From assembly GCF_030848805.1 (NCBI RefSeq), contig NC_092368.1, forward strand, positions 1,708,441 to 1,772,440: a DNA stretch of 64,000 nt. Direction: 5' to 3'. Source of the stretch: Temnothorax longispinosus. Its lineage: Eukaryota > Arthropoda > Insecta > Hymenoptera > Formicidae. Numbering within the stretch: position 1 is the stretch's first letter; the number at the start of each line of letters is the position of its first letter. Position numbers and translations under genes: made by a program. Of the stretch, positions 39,041 to 51,068 are shown piece after piece. The notes under the pieces are model-generated. The model was not told the DNA's origin. It made no database searches and worked only from the letters and a program-made list of their open reading frames with translations.

Positions 39041-39559
39041 GGTGCGCAACTAAGTTTCCGGGTTTCACACATAAATGGCACCAAATACACATGTACTCGA
39101 CTTACATGTTTGAAGTTGTCTGAAGTTATAGCTTGGACATCTGTTAACAATAACCAGTCGTTATACCAACACATATCGCAACGCAAAAATATTTTTTCTA
39201 ACAACGGAGATGTCGAGTTTTGTGCCACATAAACAGCATTTGCGTCCAGGACACCATCAAAACGCTGAAATGGGATCTGCTACCGCACCCGCCGTATTCG
39301 CCAGACCTGGCGCCTTCCGATTAGCACTTGTTCCGGTCGATGGCGCATGGCTTGGCTGGGCTACACTTGACCAATTTCGAAGAAGTGCAAAATTGGTTGG
39401 ATAAATGGTTTCGGTCCAAAGACGCGTCGTTTTATCGTCGCGGTATTCATGTATTGCCAGAGAGATGGCGAAAATGTATAGCTAGCGAGGGACGATACTT
39501 TGAATAAACCATTTTTTGTATTTATTGATAAAAAAAACCCGGAAACTTAGTTGCGCACC
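39041..39559 (+). mobile_element. Internally deleted, dead mariner transposon
   Basis: The perfect terminal inverted repeat GGTGCGCAACTAAGTTTCCG plus GGTTT is present at both ends. TA dinucleotides flank it as the target duplication (39039-39040 and 39560-39561). The plus strand keeps the transposase start (ATG at 39210, MSSFVPHKQHL) and then, after a deletion of most of the gene, the C-terminal part: WDLLPHPPYSPDLAPSD, HLFRSMAHGL and LPERWRKCIASEGRYFE. The PDLAPSD piece holds the last catalytic Asp of the DD34D triad. The join is out of frame, and a TAG interrupts the remainder after APSD (near 39322), so it cannot make transposase. It could still be moved in trans. Confidence 0.92.
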
Positions 39560-41438
39560 TAGTATATAGTAGCTCTGCGTTTTGATGACTTAGGATTAAT
39601 AGCGATATAGATTCTCTTTACACAGCTAACAATGACCATTATCATAGAAAAATAAAATATATTGTCCTTTTAAGCCAACAAATGTTATACGTGTGTGTAT
39701 ATATATATATGTGTACGTGTGTATGCGCGTGTACATGTGTATTACCTATCGGCAACTGTCGAGAGAGAACAGTTTCCTCGCATTTCCGATCGTTATCCGT
39801 AAAGAAACGCTTCCAAGAACAAAAAACTTTAATAATTTCATTCGTATGTTTGCATGGATCATGCTATTGACTTTCTTGTATCACATAAAGCAGAAGATTA
39901 TAGTTTGGAGACTGTTACTTTTTAGATTGGAATAACAAAACGCAACGATATATTTTACATATACTTTCAAACAATTTCAATTCACATAAAACTACTCGAT
40001 AGCAGTTAGCACACATTGTAAGCAATCAGAGAATATAATATAAAGCTTAAAATCTTTAATTAATTTTTTTTTCAGAAGATTGAGAAATTTTTTATTATAG
40101 CAAAGATTTCGGTAAAACGTATATAATTACTTATAAACGAGTTTGCCAGAAACTCGTTATCTGTCATTTAATATATCTATCTAGAAATATAATATAGCAC
40201 AAATTTAAATCGTAATGTTGCTCGTCACACTCTCATTACAATTCCAAAAGGAGATATTTGCTCTGTGATAGAAATAATCCCGTTAGTACGTTCTGTTCCC
40301 CATGTGTGTAAAACAGATACATATTCTGCGGAACACACGGTTTAATACAGTACTTATGTTTGTATATACGCTAAGACAGATGTATAAGAGTTAAGATTTC
40401 GTGACATATAATCGTGTAATTATACAATAATACTGTATAACTTTTCACATGTGTCCGACCAAACAGATTCGAATAACGGTATGACTGTAGACCGTCCCAA
40501 ATTAATAGTCGGTAGTTCTTTTTTTTTCTTACTTTCAAAGGAGTGTAATCTCGGACGATAGACTTTGGTATATCGGCTGCTCATGCACAGTATGCATATC
40601 CGATGGACGTATTCGATGAATACATCGAATATCTGTTCAAGTGTGGATCAGATATCGGAACTGTAAGTATGCGCGGTCGATGACAAGTCATAGAAAAATA
40701 ATTGCGATCGTGCGACAACCTGCTCCTACTATGAAAGTACAAACTATAATACGTCACGACATTAGAAAACTGGGTGTTCTCGCAAAGACGCGGCTTTGAT
40801 CGGCAATTAATTCGCTCCCCCATTCGAATTCCGTTTACTTCCGCTCGTAAAATCGCGATAAAACAATGTGACGTTTCGATGAACGGGAAAACCTGACGTC
40901 GCCCTGATGCGGGGAAAAAGACGATATAAATACTATCGTCTTCTTTTATAATATATATCTCTTGTAATATAACTAAAAAAGACTGGTGTTTTTTTAGGAT
41001 TGAATTTCCTTGAAGCACCGTCGACGTTTCGCAAGATCGACTCGATTCACCAATTTGACGATGCGACCACAATAAATCGCAGGTTTCTAAATCCACCCGC
41101 ATAAAATCGCACGCTTGTTGAATGTTGACCCGTTCGTCGTGCTCCCGATTTCATTTATTATGTAGGTAAGCGTCTTCTGTTCTCTTACTTCCGGAACGAA
41201 AAATGACGTCGGTTGTTCTGATACCGAACCGATCCCTTCCATCTCTTTCCGTCTTCCTCGTAAAACGCGTCGCCCCCTTCCCCCCATCGCGCCATATATA
41301 AATATTAAAGTTGTATACACACTCAATATAATGGATAAACGTTTCCGATATGGTACATTAACAGTGAGCTAAGCACCAGGAAAGATTTCTTTAGATCGCG
41401 CGCGTATGGTTTTTTTTACTCTCTCTACTTTATTGGAA
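39560..41438. other. Intergenic DNA downstream of the NPDC1-type gene
   Basis: This is probably in part the 3' UTR of the minus-strand gene. It contains a GT/TA-rich tract (39689-39740). A minus-strand frame at 40581-41102 has no family resemblance or splice context and is not called as a gene. Confidence 0.55.
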
Positions 41439-44400
41439 CTATATGTGGTCCTCTTCTTTGTTGCTCTGCGCCGCCGGCGTCGCCGGTGTAGGATCGTCAT
41501 GGAACATCGGGTTCTTCACCTCCATCTCGCCCGTCTTTAACACATAACAATATCCACAATTGAAACGCTGAGCGTGAGGATGGAAATTGCTTATTTTGCG
41601 AAACTCACAGATGCAAGTCCTGGACATTCGTAAACGGTATAGTCGCCCTCCTCATTCTCTTCATCGCTCTCCGCTTCCGAGAGTGAACCTGGATCCCTCG
41701 TTGCAGAAGTGCGACTGTAACAAATGATATTTGTTATTCTTAAAAGATATTCTATTCCTATAAAATATTTTTTTTTATGAATGATGGATTTTGATAAATA
41801 TATATTTATTTTTTAACAGTTGTATCAAATATCTTCCATGGATCTTGAACTCACTTTTCCATGGCGATAATTTGTTGCTTCTGGTGTTGGAAGTGATACA
41901 TCTGGGCGGATTGGGCGAGCCTCTGGTCACCGGAAGGCGACACGTCCTTGTTCGGTCCTGTCACACCGTAAGCAGGATACTCTATGTCCGCTGCAGCTTT
42001 CGCACCGCGTTGCAGTCTGAAAAATGAGGCCCCGAGAGGAAATGAGACGCTGTAAAACGAGCTACTAAACGACGAATTAGTGTAATCGGCATTACCTGCA
42101 CCATGTTAAGCTAATCAATACTAAAGCGAACATCGCAGCTGCACTGCAACCAGCCACAATTGCTGAAAAACGCGTATGAAACGTCACGTTTAATTGCGTT
42201 GATTGACAAAATCGAATAATTTTCTTACAAATTTCATTTCACTTTTATTGCTTACCGATAAAATAAATGTCATTGTTGAAGTCGTGATTTACGGGTACGA
42301 TCACCGGATAACGTCCCACAGATCTTTCCGGTTCCGATATGTCGAGTCTCGCGGCCAAATCCTTCGGTGTCTCTTGATTGACGTTCCGCATATCGTCTTC
42401 ATGCTTTGTCAATATTCGCTCTTTATCCGCAGTCTTTTCCTCTTTCCAATTCATTCTCGGCGCGTCTTGCCAATCTAAATCATCTACGAATTGCATAAAT
42501 TGGAGAAAGTTTAATGACATTCATGAGCTTTAGAAAGAAGCAGAAAGCAAAGGCAGCTGACAGGAACTATACTTATCAACGAGTCAAAGTGACTATAAAA
42601 AGAAAAAGTTTAAAAAAAGAAAGGGTTAAATATAAGCAGAGGAATTATCGATGCTTATACAGACTGACGTAATTTGACCCTTCCAAGACTCTAGGGTAGG
42701 GTAATGTTTTTCAAATTGGATTCAAAACAAAATGTGATAAATAATGCTGAAATAGTATACTAATAACCTTGAGCTTCTCTAAAAGAAAAAGGCAAAAAGT
42801 AATAATATATTTCAAAGTTATTTAATATTTTTTACTTATTTCTCTATTTGTTATTCAATTATTATATGTATATACATTTTTGAAATTAAGATATAAAAAA
42901 CTTCTTGCCTTTTATTGGAGAGATACGGAATGTGCAGATAGATAGAGGTTTCTCAGTTGTGTGCGCCAAAATGGATTAAAAAATCGCTCTAAAGGATTCC
43001 GATAAAAGGCAAATTAATGAACGAAACGTGAATGAAACGAATGTTTACCCGACGAAAATGATGCCTCGCCGTAATATCTGGGATCGTTCGGCTTTACCGC
43101 AAAGGGGTGCTTCTCCTTGAGATTCGAGTCGTCGAACCTATACGTGAATTCTGGCTCGGTCGTTGCCGATGCCACTGCTGCTGCCGGACGCATGGGTGCT
43201 GCCTCCCTTCCGCCCTCATGATGCAACGTTCTCACCTCATGATTGAAATCTGTGTACTTTTCTCGGAAAGTATCTAGCATAGACTCCATCGCATCTCTGT
43301 CCATATCGAAAGCTTGCCCGTACCCGATATTTTTAGGGAAACGGTCGTCATTTTCATTCAGCTGTTTCTCATCGGGGTAAGCCAAACGCTTGAGATCCAG
43401 ATTGTAATAAGACAGGAGATACGCCGGTTCTCGATCCGTGATCTGATTGCCGATCGGATTGTTATTCGTGCGATAATGAGGCGTCAGCAAGTTCTTTATG
43501 AAAAACTGCTTCAGGTCGTCCAGAGTGATTTTTCTTTCGGCTAGAAGCTTCAGGAAGCGCTCCTCCTCAGGAAGGCGATCCAGACTGTTGTGCTTCTTGT
43601 GCATCGGCGACAGGAACGTAGGCAGGTGCGACTGATGAAGACGCTGCTGCAGACGATGCGTCTCCAAATAACGGGCCAGGTGTTTCAGCGCGGCATCCTC
43701 CGGCGTTTCCGGGAGCGCATCTACATAACGTCAGTTTGAAGAAATAGAAACCGTATGTTTGTTTCCGCGTTTAATGCGCTTATTAATACAACTCTCTAAT
43801 TATCAACTTTATTCTATAATACGAAACTAATTCAAATATAAACGTCGCCTTTGGTATCGAACAATGGAAATTTTAACATGTCAGCACATTAGCTTTAATC
43901 CAATAAATATCACGAACTACAACATCGTGAATTAGTGACCGCTAAATTGTATCCAGCTTGGATTATTATCGCCGAGTTTCCTGCCGCTTTCGTATGCACG
44001 CAATCGGATTTCCTGCGGCCAAGATACACTGTCGCTCCACGATAACACTGTCCAGTAAAAATCGCTTGCACTTTTGTTAAGTTTTCCTATATGTGTATGT
44101 TTGCATGTATGTAAAATTTTCCACTTGTAAAAACCATTATGTGTTAACCGGTCACATCGAGTTGGAGTTGGAGCAAACAAACAATCCTGTAATTTATATG
44201 CTGTTGACCTTCAGCTCTTAATTACGTTTTGAGAAAATAAAATATACCATGGACGATTATGTCGGATTATCCGGTTCATTATTCTCGTGTTCCGCTCATT
44301 ATTCACACAATCCTATCATAAAAGGATGGTCGGGATGGAATCTCTTGACATTGTACAATATTATACAATTAGTCAAATTATATAGTTCGTTTTTATATTA

Positions 44401-45012
44401 TATTTGAAAATCTTTGAATTGTACTGAATTTTTTTTAAAAGAATTGAAAAAAAAAACAGGACTCTAAAATCATTTCATTCTATTTCAAATAAGATTTGAA
44501 ATAAAATAAAATAATCTATTTTTAACGATAAAAAAGAATCATAAGCATAACGATAATAGTTTGTGGTATTACTTATCAGTACCGTATTATTTTTAATTTT
44601 AGCTTTTTTAGTTCATTCCGCATCAAAATTCTGAATTAATATTGTTCAGAGAAAAACAATTTTTTTTCTGTATATATCCTTAAAAATGTAGATCAGCCTA
44701 GTTAAAGATTCCTTTCCCCTTAACATATTTTTTTCTTTGCAAACCGATTGAGCGAATACACTTGCGCGGAACACGCAACGATTAAATATTTCAACATTCA
44801 GTCGATCACACAATCCTTACTAATTAAAAATAAAACATTATTTTCGAAAGGCTACAAGTGGGTCTTCTCCGTGTCATTCCCCCTGGAGACGTTGTCGCCT
44901 AAGGCCGTAGACTCTACCTCTACTCACCCCGATAAAAGCTGACCTCGCCGGTGGACAGGCTCAACAGGAGCGGCATCAACGTCAGCCAAGTCCAGCCCCG
45001 TGAAAGGAGCAT
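41439..45012 (-). CDS. NPDC1: Neural proliferation differentiation and control protein 1 homologue (NPDC1 / CAB-1 type)
   Basis: This is a single-pass membrane protein; relatives act in neurons and were linked to exit from the cell cycle and, in nematodes (cab-1), to synaptic function. Seven exons give 471 aa: 45012-44928, 43720-43049, 42483-42256, 42162-42096, 42016-41855, 41714-41609 and 41534-41439. Phase is kept at all junctions. The first exon is a signal peptide (MLLSRGWTWLTLMPLLLSLS, then TGEVSFYR). Exon 2 encodes a long charged ectodomain (LARYLETHRLQQ, ERFLKLLAERKITLDDLKQF). The small fourth exon encodes the transmembrane helix (AIVAGCSAAAMFALVLISLT). The cytoplasmic part has the family blocks IEYPAYGVTGP, QMYHFQHQKQQI and DYTVYECPGLAS joined to TGEMEVKNPMF, which make the identification firm. 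The stop follows NKEEDHI. Confidence 0.92.
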
Positions 45013-46123
45013 CCTCTCGTCGTCGTTGTCACTGCTGCTGGTCGGCTGTTGAAGGCCTTGCACACAGGTCTTATCGTCCCTCTATTCGCGTCTCCATATG
45101 CGAGAGAGCACGTCACTTCATTCAGGGCGGACGGCGGGCTTGCGCGATTAGCACGGCTCCACGTTCAATCAATAACGACCACCACACCGACTTCCACCCT
45201 TCCACACCGGCTTCGTCTTGTTCCGACGTTGCGCGAGTACTCCGCGTTTCTCGAGGACGCGTTTTTTCCTCCTCCGTCTCTTCCTCCTCCTCCTCCTCCT
45301 ATCGTCATAGCGTACCGCACCGGCGATTAGCATTGGGCGCATTAGGTCTCATTAAGCAGCTGCCATGTATCCCCACTATTCTGCACACCCGCATCCGCAC
45401 ATGTGAGGATTGTTCCGTTTTACAAGATTGTCGCGGTTCCGATTCACTCTGTTAGGACGTTCACCCTTTGATTCGTCCGCTGAATGTCGGTAGAAACGTT
45501 TCTCTGAATCCATAATATACCTACTCGGTAAAATGGCAAAGTTTATTAACTGCATATTCCATCGGTAGATGCTGATGGATTTGTTACGTTTCAAAGCTAT
45601 TGAGAAAAAAAGAGAACATTGTCAAATATCGGTAACAATATCGAGGCAATTTTTAATTTATATTTTGGATCCAAATGTTTGGATGTAAGGGGATGATGCT
45701 TACTGCCTGAATATCGCTTTTGAAACACAACGTTTTATTTGATAACAATTATTTATTTAATCGAGGTACAGATAGTAATCGAAGTAAAAGTACTATCAGT
45801 TCTAACATTTGATATAATCTCGTCCCTTTAACTCTTTCGAAACTTTTAGATTTCGCTTTCGATAGCAAATTATATCGATTTGTTATTTATTCATAGATAG
45901 TCGTAATCTTTTATCGATAGACTAACATATCTAATTACATGCCACATAAATAACGATTCGGCATCTTTCATCCAAAGTATGCCAAAATTTTCATATTTCT
46001 ATCCTCTGCTTTTGTCAGTTCAATTAACCATCATAGTTGTAAATAAAATTAAAGTTACAAGGCAGTACGAAAAATCGATTTAGCTATATACAAGTTTAAT
46101 GCCAAATCGATGATCATATCGCC
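45013..46123. other. NPDC1 upstream region and downstream flank of XPR1
   Basis: Positions 45013-45330 are CpG- and TCC-rich (a (TCC)n run at 45267-45300) and probably hold the leader and promoter of the minus-strand NPDC1-type gene. From 45480 to 46123 the DNA is AT-rich and probably includes the 3' UTR of the long XPR1 isoform. No further exon is supported. Confidence 0.5.
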
Positions 46124-46358
46124 TTAATCGTCCATTAAAGACTCGGCCTTCACGAGCAACCGAATCGGCTTGCGCTTTTCGCCCACATTTTGCTTTCGCC
46201 TGCGATTTATTACGCCGTCGGATGCATCCATCATTCGCAATATCTGCGTCTGATCCGAGCAGTCGACTGGTGCAACCGAGATGTCCCGCACCGCCCTAAA
46301 CTTCCCGCAATTGTTCAAATGCTCGTTCTCCAAGCGGAAGAAGTTCCACACGAAACGT
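46124..46358 (-). CDS. XPR1: XPR1 alternative last exon B (distal, basic tail)
   Basis: The acceptor (GCTCGACAG) fits the same phase and gives RRFVWNFFRLENEHLNNCG, then KFRAVRDISVAP. The tail is basic (NRRRKQNVGEKRKP) and ends LVKAESLMDD. The first 33 or so residues closely match exon A and the rest does not, as expected for an old exon duplication under constraint only in the EXS part. Confidence 0.85.
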
Positions 46359-46598
46359 CTGTCGAGCAAACATACAGATTACCAATGGTGGCCCAATTTC
46401 TTCTAATTATTGTAATGATTGTATATACATTATAGATATTTGTAACATATATTTACTAAGAAGTTCGCATATCAAGTATGTACAAACAATCGCATAATGG
46501 TACGTCATAATGCATCCGATAATAAAACAAAATTGTGCAATAAAAAATTTAGTGATATTCCGTTGAGTTTTTAAATATATGTATATCGAAGTTATAAA

Positions 46599-46657
<59 letters not shown>

Positions 46658-49600
46658 ATGAGTGAAAAATTAAAATAAAGCAACAAATTACATAAAACAT
46701 ATCAGACATCGTGATCATGGGTCTCCATTAATCCATCATTGTCATCGTCATTCCCGTTGTCGTCATTCTCGTTTACACTGTCCATCAGACGCACCACGTT
46801 TCTGAGGTTGTCTTCATCGCGCCTGATGGGCCCTATGGAGATATCTCGTACCGCTCGGAACTTGCCTACGTTGTACAGATGCTCGTTCTCCAGTCGAAAG
46901 TAATTCCACATGAACCTTCTAGCGACTTATTAGTAAGGCACATTGATAAGCGATTAGATTGGCCGGTCTATCGTCGATTAAGTCGCTGCTTTTGACTTTC
47001 GACGATCAATTATTTCATTACTATACAGAGTGCAAACATTAACGTAGAATCACTGGAGAGAATTTGGAGTAATGCGAGTAATTGATTCTTAGTTATATGT
47101 CAATATTTTAGATTTAGTCAATCTAGAGTCCAAATTTAAAAATAATTTTATTTTCTTCAATTTATTATAAATTGAAAAATAAAGAAACACACACAATACG
47201 AGTTTTACTTTTTAAAGTATTGACATATAATTGAGGCTCATGTGCATATAGTGCGTGCAAACCATAAACTTAAATATTAATGCTTTATCAAGCATAATGA
47301 AACAACGATAAAAATCGACAACTTGCATTTATCAAGCTAATACTATTTCAACAAATATTTTTCACATCAATTTTAACATATTCCACGTGCATTCAAGATT
47401 AAAACACGAATAAAGGCATATATTTACCTGAAGACTTCTAAAGGAGCAACTATAGAAATCATAAGGTCGGCGTGAATGTATCCCATCTCTGTCAGAGACA
47501 AAGAAAACGCCCATCCAAATCGCAAGATAAAATCTTCGACCATTGCAAAATAGTAATAATACTACAAAATAAAAAAAACTGCAATAAATTATCAGTCAAA
47601 TAAGCAATTAATACATTAGTTGTCATTAATATTACTAATTTTGTTATGTGTAATATAACAAAATATAATACAGAAAAAACGTACAGGTGACGAATAAACT
47701 ATCTCTTCTCTGAGGAATTTATTTTCTCCAGCACTGTTGTCGAAGAGACCCCAATCCAATTTTACATCCCACGTGTACGTAAAACAGGAACTCACCACAC
47801 TGACTGTCAGCCATAGGTAAAAGTAGGGATTCTCAGTAGATAATGGGTAGTACTCTATTTTGGAACAGCCAATTTGGTTGAGAAACAGACAATATTTAAC
47901 TTTATACGCTAACTGAGCAAGGATCTTACTCTTGTTTGTTAAGTGCAGGTAAGAGAAAATAACCACAAAGAAGCTTGTTGCGTATTTAACTGCGTTTAAC
48001 AGATGTGGAAAGGTTTCCTTCGTATCTCGATAACGCCTAAGGCATTGTGCAAATCGAAACCATGCCGGTAAACATACCACAAACGGTCTCATCGATAGTT
48101 CACGCATTATGCAGGTTTCCGTATCTAAAATATCAGATGTCGAATACTGATTAGAGATATAAATACAGATCTAATATAACGTAACGAGAAGTAAAAACGC
48201 TCATGATGAAAATGTTACCATGTTAGCATAAATGATTCGTTGCATCTAGCTAATTACTGACCTGTAACGTCGGTCCAAGAATTGTTCTGGATATAGAAAC
48301 AGACAAAATACTGAAAGTCTAGGAAGACTGTGTGAAGAGAATTGAGCTGATCAGCGAGCCAAAAATCCGCGAAGCCCACATAAAAAAACGGTGCGCAGAA
48401 GACGCGACCCAGAACGCGTAGCGTCCAGAATCTCGCCTCGTGTCGCAGAGTCTTGGTGGGATTGAACAGGAACAGTGCCAACAGCGTATAAAACAACATC
48501 TGCAAAAAGCTGCAATCAATTCCTTGGGATAAAAAACTTTCTTACATCGTGAAAGATCGATTATTTGTCGCCTTAAAGTAGATTTCTCGCAAAAAAAAAA
48601 AACACGTAAAAATTCTAATATAGAGACTTATGGAAACATGCATAATCTTACTGGTTGAACGAACGGTGGTATACCCAACGTGTCGCTATATAGGAAACCC
48701 AGGATAGACATGGACCAGACCAGACCGAGTATGGTTGCCATTTCGATGATGTGCTGAAAGTAAACGCATGAAATTCGTGATACCAACAATTTATTCTTAA
48801 TTATAGGATAATTCGAAATTACCAATTAAAATTAATATATTTATATTAATATATATTTATATTAATATATTTATATTAATATATTTATATTAATATATCG
48901 TATAAAACCGAATGGCGTAATGTCATACCAATTACTAATAATTAGTTATTAGTAAATTTTATTTATAATGGTTGAATAAATTAACGGCTCGACGGCTATT
49001 TAAAGAAACTTTTAGAACGCATTAATAAATCCTGTTAGTGCTTTAAAGCTAATCACATCTCACTACAATTGCGATCTATAAAATATTGATTTTATTCATC
49101 ATAAAACCTGTTCTGACAAATGATTGCGTGGGTCAAGTTCGAATATCAGCACATGATTCACGCCAGAAGATCTCCAGCCATAAACGTTGATTCCCATTAA
49201 AAAGAGGAACTCTGTCAGAAGGAGTGGTCCTCGATAAATTCGACACAGTACCTTCCAGTTATCCTTCTTGTTATATCGCATAGCTGAAAAAGCAAAGTCA
49301 ATATAATGCAAATAAAACAAAAAAAATATTCATTCTGCTTACCAGATAATATCACAGCTACAAAAAGTATGACGAAAGCGCCGGAGAAAAGGCCGACTTT
49401 AAATGTGATCCATGGAGAGAGGTGCTCTCCAAGCGGTGGCACTCTGAGTCGTTTCATAGCTCTTTGACGATCGCCGTGCTCTAGATCTCGAGTGACTACA
49501 GCCTCGGTCTCCGCGATCAGTCTATCTATATCCTTGCGCGTATGGAAAATCGCCGTATCAACATGTTCCGCACGCCATTTGCCACCAAAGTCCACGTTCA

Positions 49601-51068
49601 AAAGCTACAAAATATCATTACCTTGTATATATCTCCTAATATTTAATTGTTTGTATGTCCCGATCATATAAAGTTCGCACAGTTTCTTTAATTTCTTTAC
49701 TCTGTGCATTTAAATTAATTATATTCATAAAGTGTAAAGTCAACTGAATCTATGTACTTTGTCATGTTTCTTTAAAATTTTTCGGAATCCAGTGAAATTC
49801 AAATCCTGATAATTTTGGAGCAGAATGAGGAAGAGGTAGAACTCAGAGAAGGCCAGTTTTAGCTCTTGAAGTTTGCGCGCCGATATTGGCTTCTTGTGAA
49901 GAATGTGACTGCGATAGCGTGCCTTACGACTCTGGACATCATCGGAAACCGACAAAATTTCGCTCAACTCGTTGTTAAGTGTGGCGTATCTGCGTGTAGC
50001 TTCCGCCAGCTTTTCTGAAAACAAAACATGGTTCTTATTCATCTCATATTTAGTTATATATAATTATTATTGCCCAGATAGCCAAGTCTGTCGAAAGCAG
50101 ATCTTGCAAAGTATCTGCTATAATATTTTGTCAGTAGAAAGACTACAGATTTGATGCTTGTTCTGATATATCACATAATGTCGATAAAACGCTAACAGAA
50201 GTATAAAAAATACAAAGTCTGCTAACATAATCAGACAGCAAATTAGCGGCAGAAATCAAGCAGATCCTGCAGGAATCATTCAGGCTCTGCACGGTTTCTG
50301 CTGCCTAATTATATTAGCAGACTCTGCTGGCAGAACATAAGCTGAATGTGGATGTAGTTCATGTCAGTCTGCTGACATATCTGATCAAATCTGTTACCAA
50401 TATGCTTACTGGATAGCTATTATATTAATATCTTTTTATAGAGAAAGATAAAAGTATTTAAAGTGTTAATTGATCTTACCAGAGTAGAAGGTATTTATTT
50501 TTGCCAGTTCCTTATCACAATAGTGGAAAAACTTCTCGTCAAACTTGCCGTAGAAGCTGTCTAAAATATATGGCTCGCTTACATCTGCCGACGGTGCCTG
50601 CTCTACTGCGGCATACAGCAGAGCCTTCATTTCCTGTATATAATCACATGACATAAAACGTGAACTTCTTGCAAATATCTAAGACAATAAATGTTGAGAA
50701 ATGAGGAGAGAGGGGTAAGTAAGATAAAGAAAGATGAGCAATCTTCTAGATAACAAAGATAATTGCATTATACAAAATTGTATTACAAAATACAAAAGAT
50801 GCATGTGTGCAAAATATGTATGTGGAGAAAAATATAAATATCGTATTTTTCAATGTTAAAAAATGAGAAGAGAGTGAGCAATCTTCCGAATAACAAAGAT
50901 AATTGTATTGTACATACAAAATTTAAAAGACGCATGTATGCAAAATATGTACGCAGTGAAAAATATAAATATCATATTTTTTCAATGTTGACAGCGCACC
51001 TCGTAGTTGATGTACTGCTTTCTCCATTCCGGTGTGATGTGAGCGCTCAGATGTTCCGCAAATTTCAT
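46124..51068 (-). CDS. XPR1: XPR1-type phosphate exporter (SPX-EXS protein) with two alternative terminal exons
   Basis: This is a plasma-membrane inorganic phosphate exporter gated by inositol pyrophosphates. Shared exons are 51068-51000, 50633-50480, 50014-49758, 49604-49343, 49283-49108, 48753-48652, 48499-48262, 48124-47685 and 47561-47428. The last exon is either 46918-46702 (682 aa in total) or 46358-46124 (688 aa); both fit the same phase. The SPX domain begins MKFAEHLSAHITPEWRKQYI and contains the lysine cluster FRKILKKHDK of the ligand pocket. Membrane helices follow (SPWITFKVGLFSGAFVILFV and others). The EXS domain starts around exon 7 (FNPTKTLRHEARFW) and continues through YRDTKETFPHLLNAVKY, SSCFTYTWDVKLDWGL and EDFILRFGWAFSLS to RLENEHLNNCGKFRAVRDIS. 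Length and block order match the family. Intron 3-2 carries a MITE (50083-50415), and intron 1 a tandem duplication. Confidence 0.95.
46604..46654. repeat. (TA)n microsatellite between the alternative XPR1 exons
   Basis: About 25 TA dinucleotides between exon B and exon A of XPR1, within what would be the 3' UTR of the exon-A transcript. Confidence 0.95.
46702..46918 (-). CDS. XPR1: XPR1 alternative last exon A (proximal, acidic tail)
   Basis: The acceptor (TCGCTAG) joins the two leftover bases of the exon ending at 47428 to give RRFMWNYFRLENEHLYNVG, then KFRAVRDISIGP. This completes the EXS domain. The following tail is rich in Asp, Asn and Glu (NENDDNGNDDDNDG) and ends ETHDHDV. It has 71 codons plus stop after the split codon. 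Confidence 0.85.
48832..48898. repeat. AT-rich minisatellite (ATATTTATATTA)n
   Basis: About five copies of a 14-16 bp unit, TTATATTAATATAT, in an XPR1 intron. Confidence 0.85.
50083..50415. repeat. MITE-like element, second copy of the 11341-11696 family
   Basis: Read on the minus strand, this insert follows the Nrdp1-intron copy base for base over most of its length, with scattered changes and small indels. Shared words include AGTCTGCTAACATAATCAGA and ACGGTTTCTGCTGCCTAAT. It lies in the intron between 50480 and 50014 of XPR1. Confidence 0.75.
50726..50990. repeat. Imperfect direct tandem duplication in XPR1 intron 1
   Basis: A unit of about 130-140 bp occurs twice: GAGCAATCTTCTAGATAACA at 50736 and GAGCAATCTTCCGAATAACA at 50876. 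Each copy is followed by AAGATAATTG, then TGCAAAATATGTA, then AAATATAAATATC. The second copy ends at the donor side of exon 1. Confidence 0.7.

Noticed and set aside
40581..41102. Minus-strand frame of 173 codons downstream of the NPDC1-type gene
   Set aside because: There is no family resemblance and no splice signals linking it to the gene; it is probably 3' UTR or spacer.
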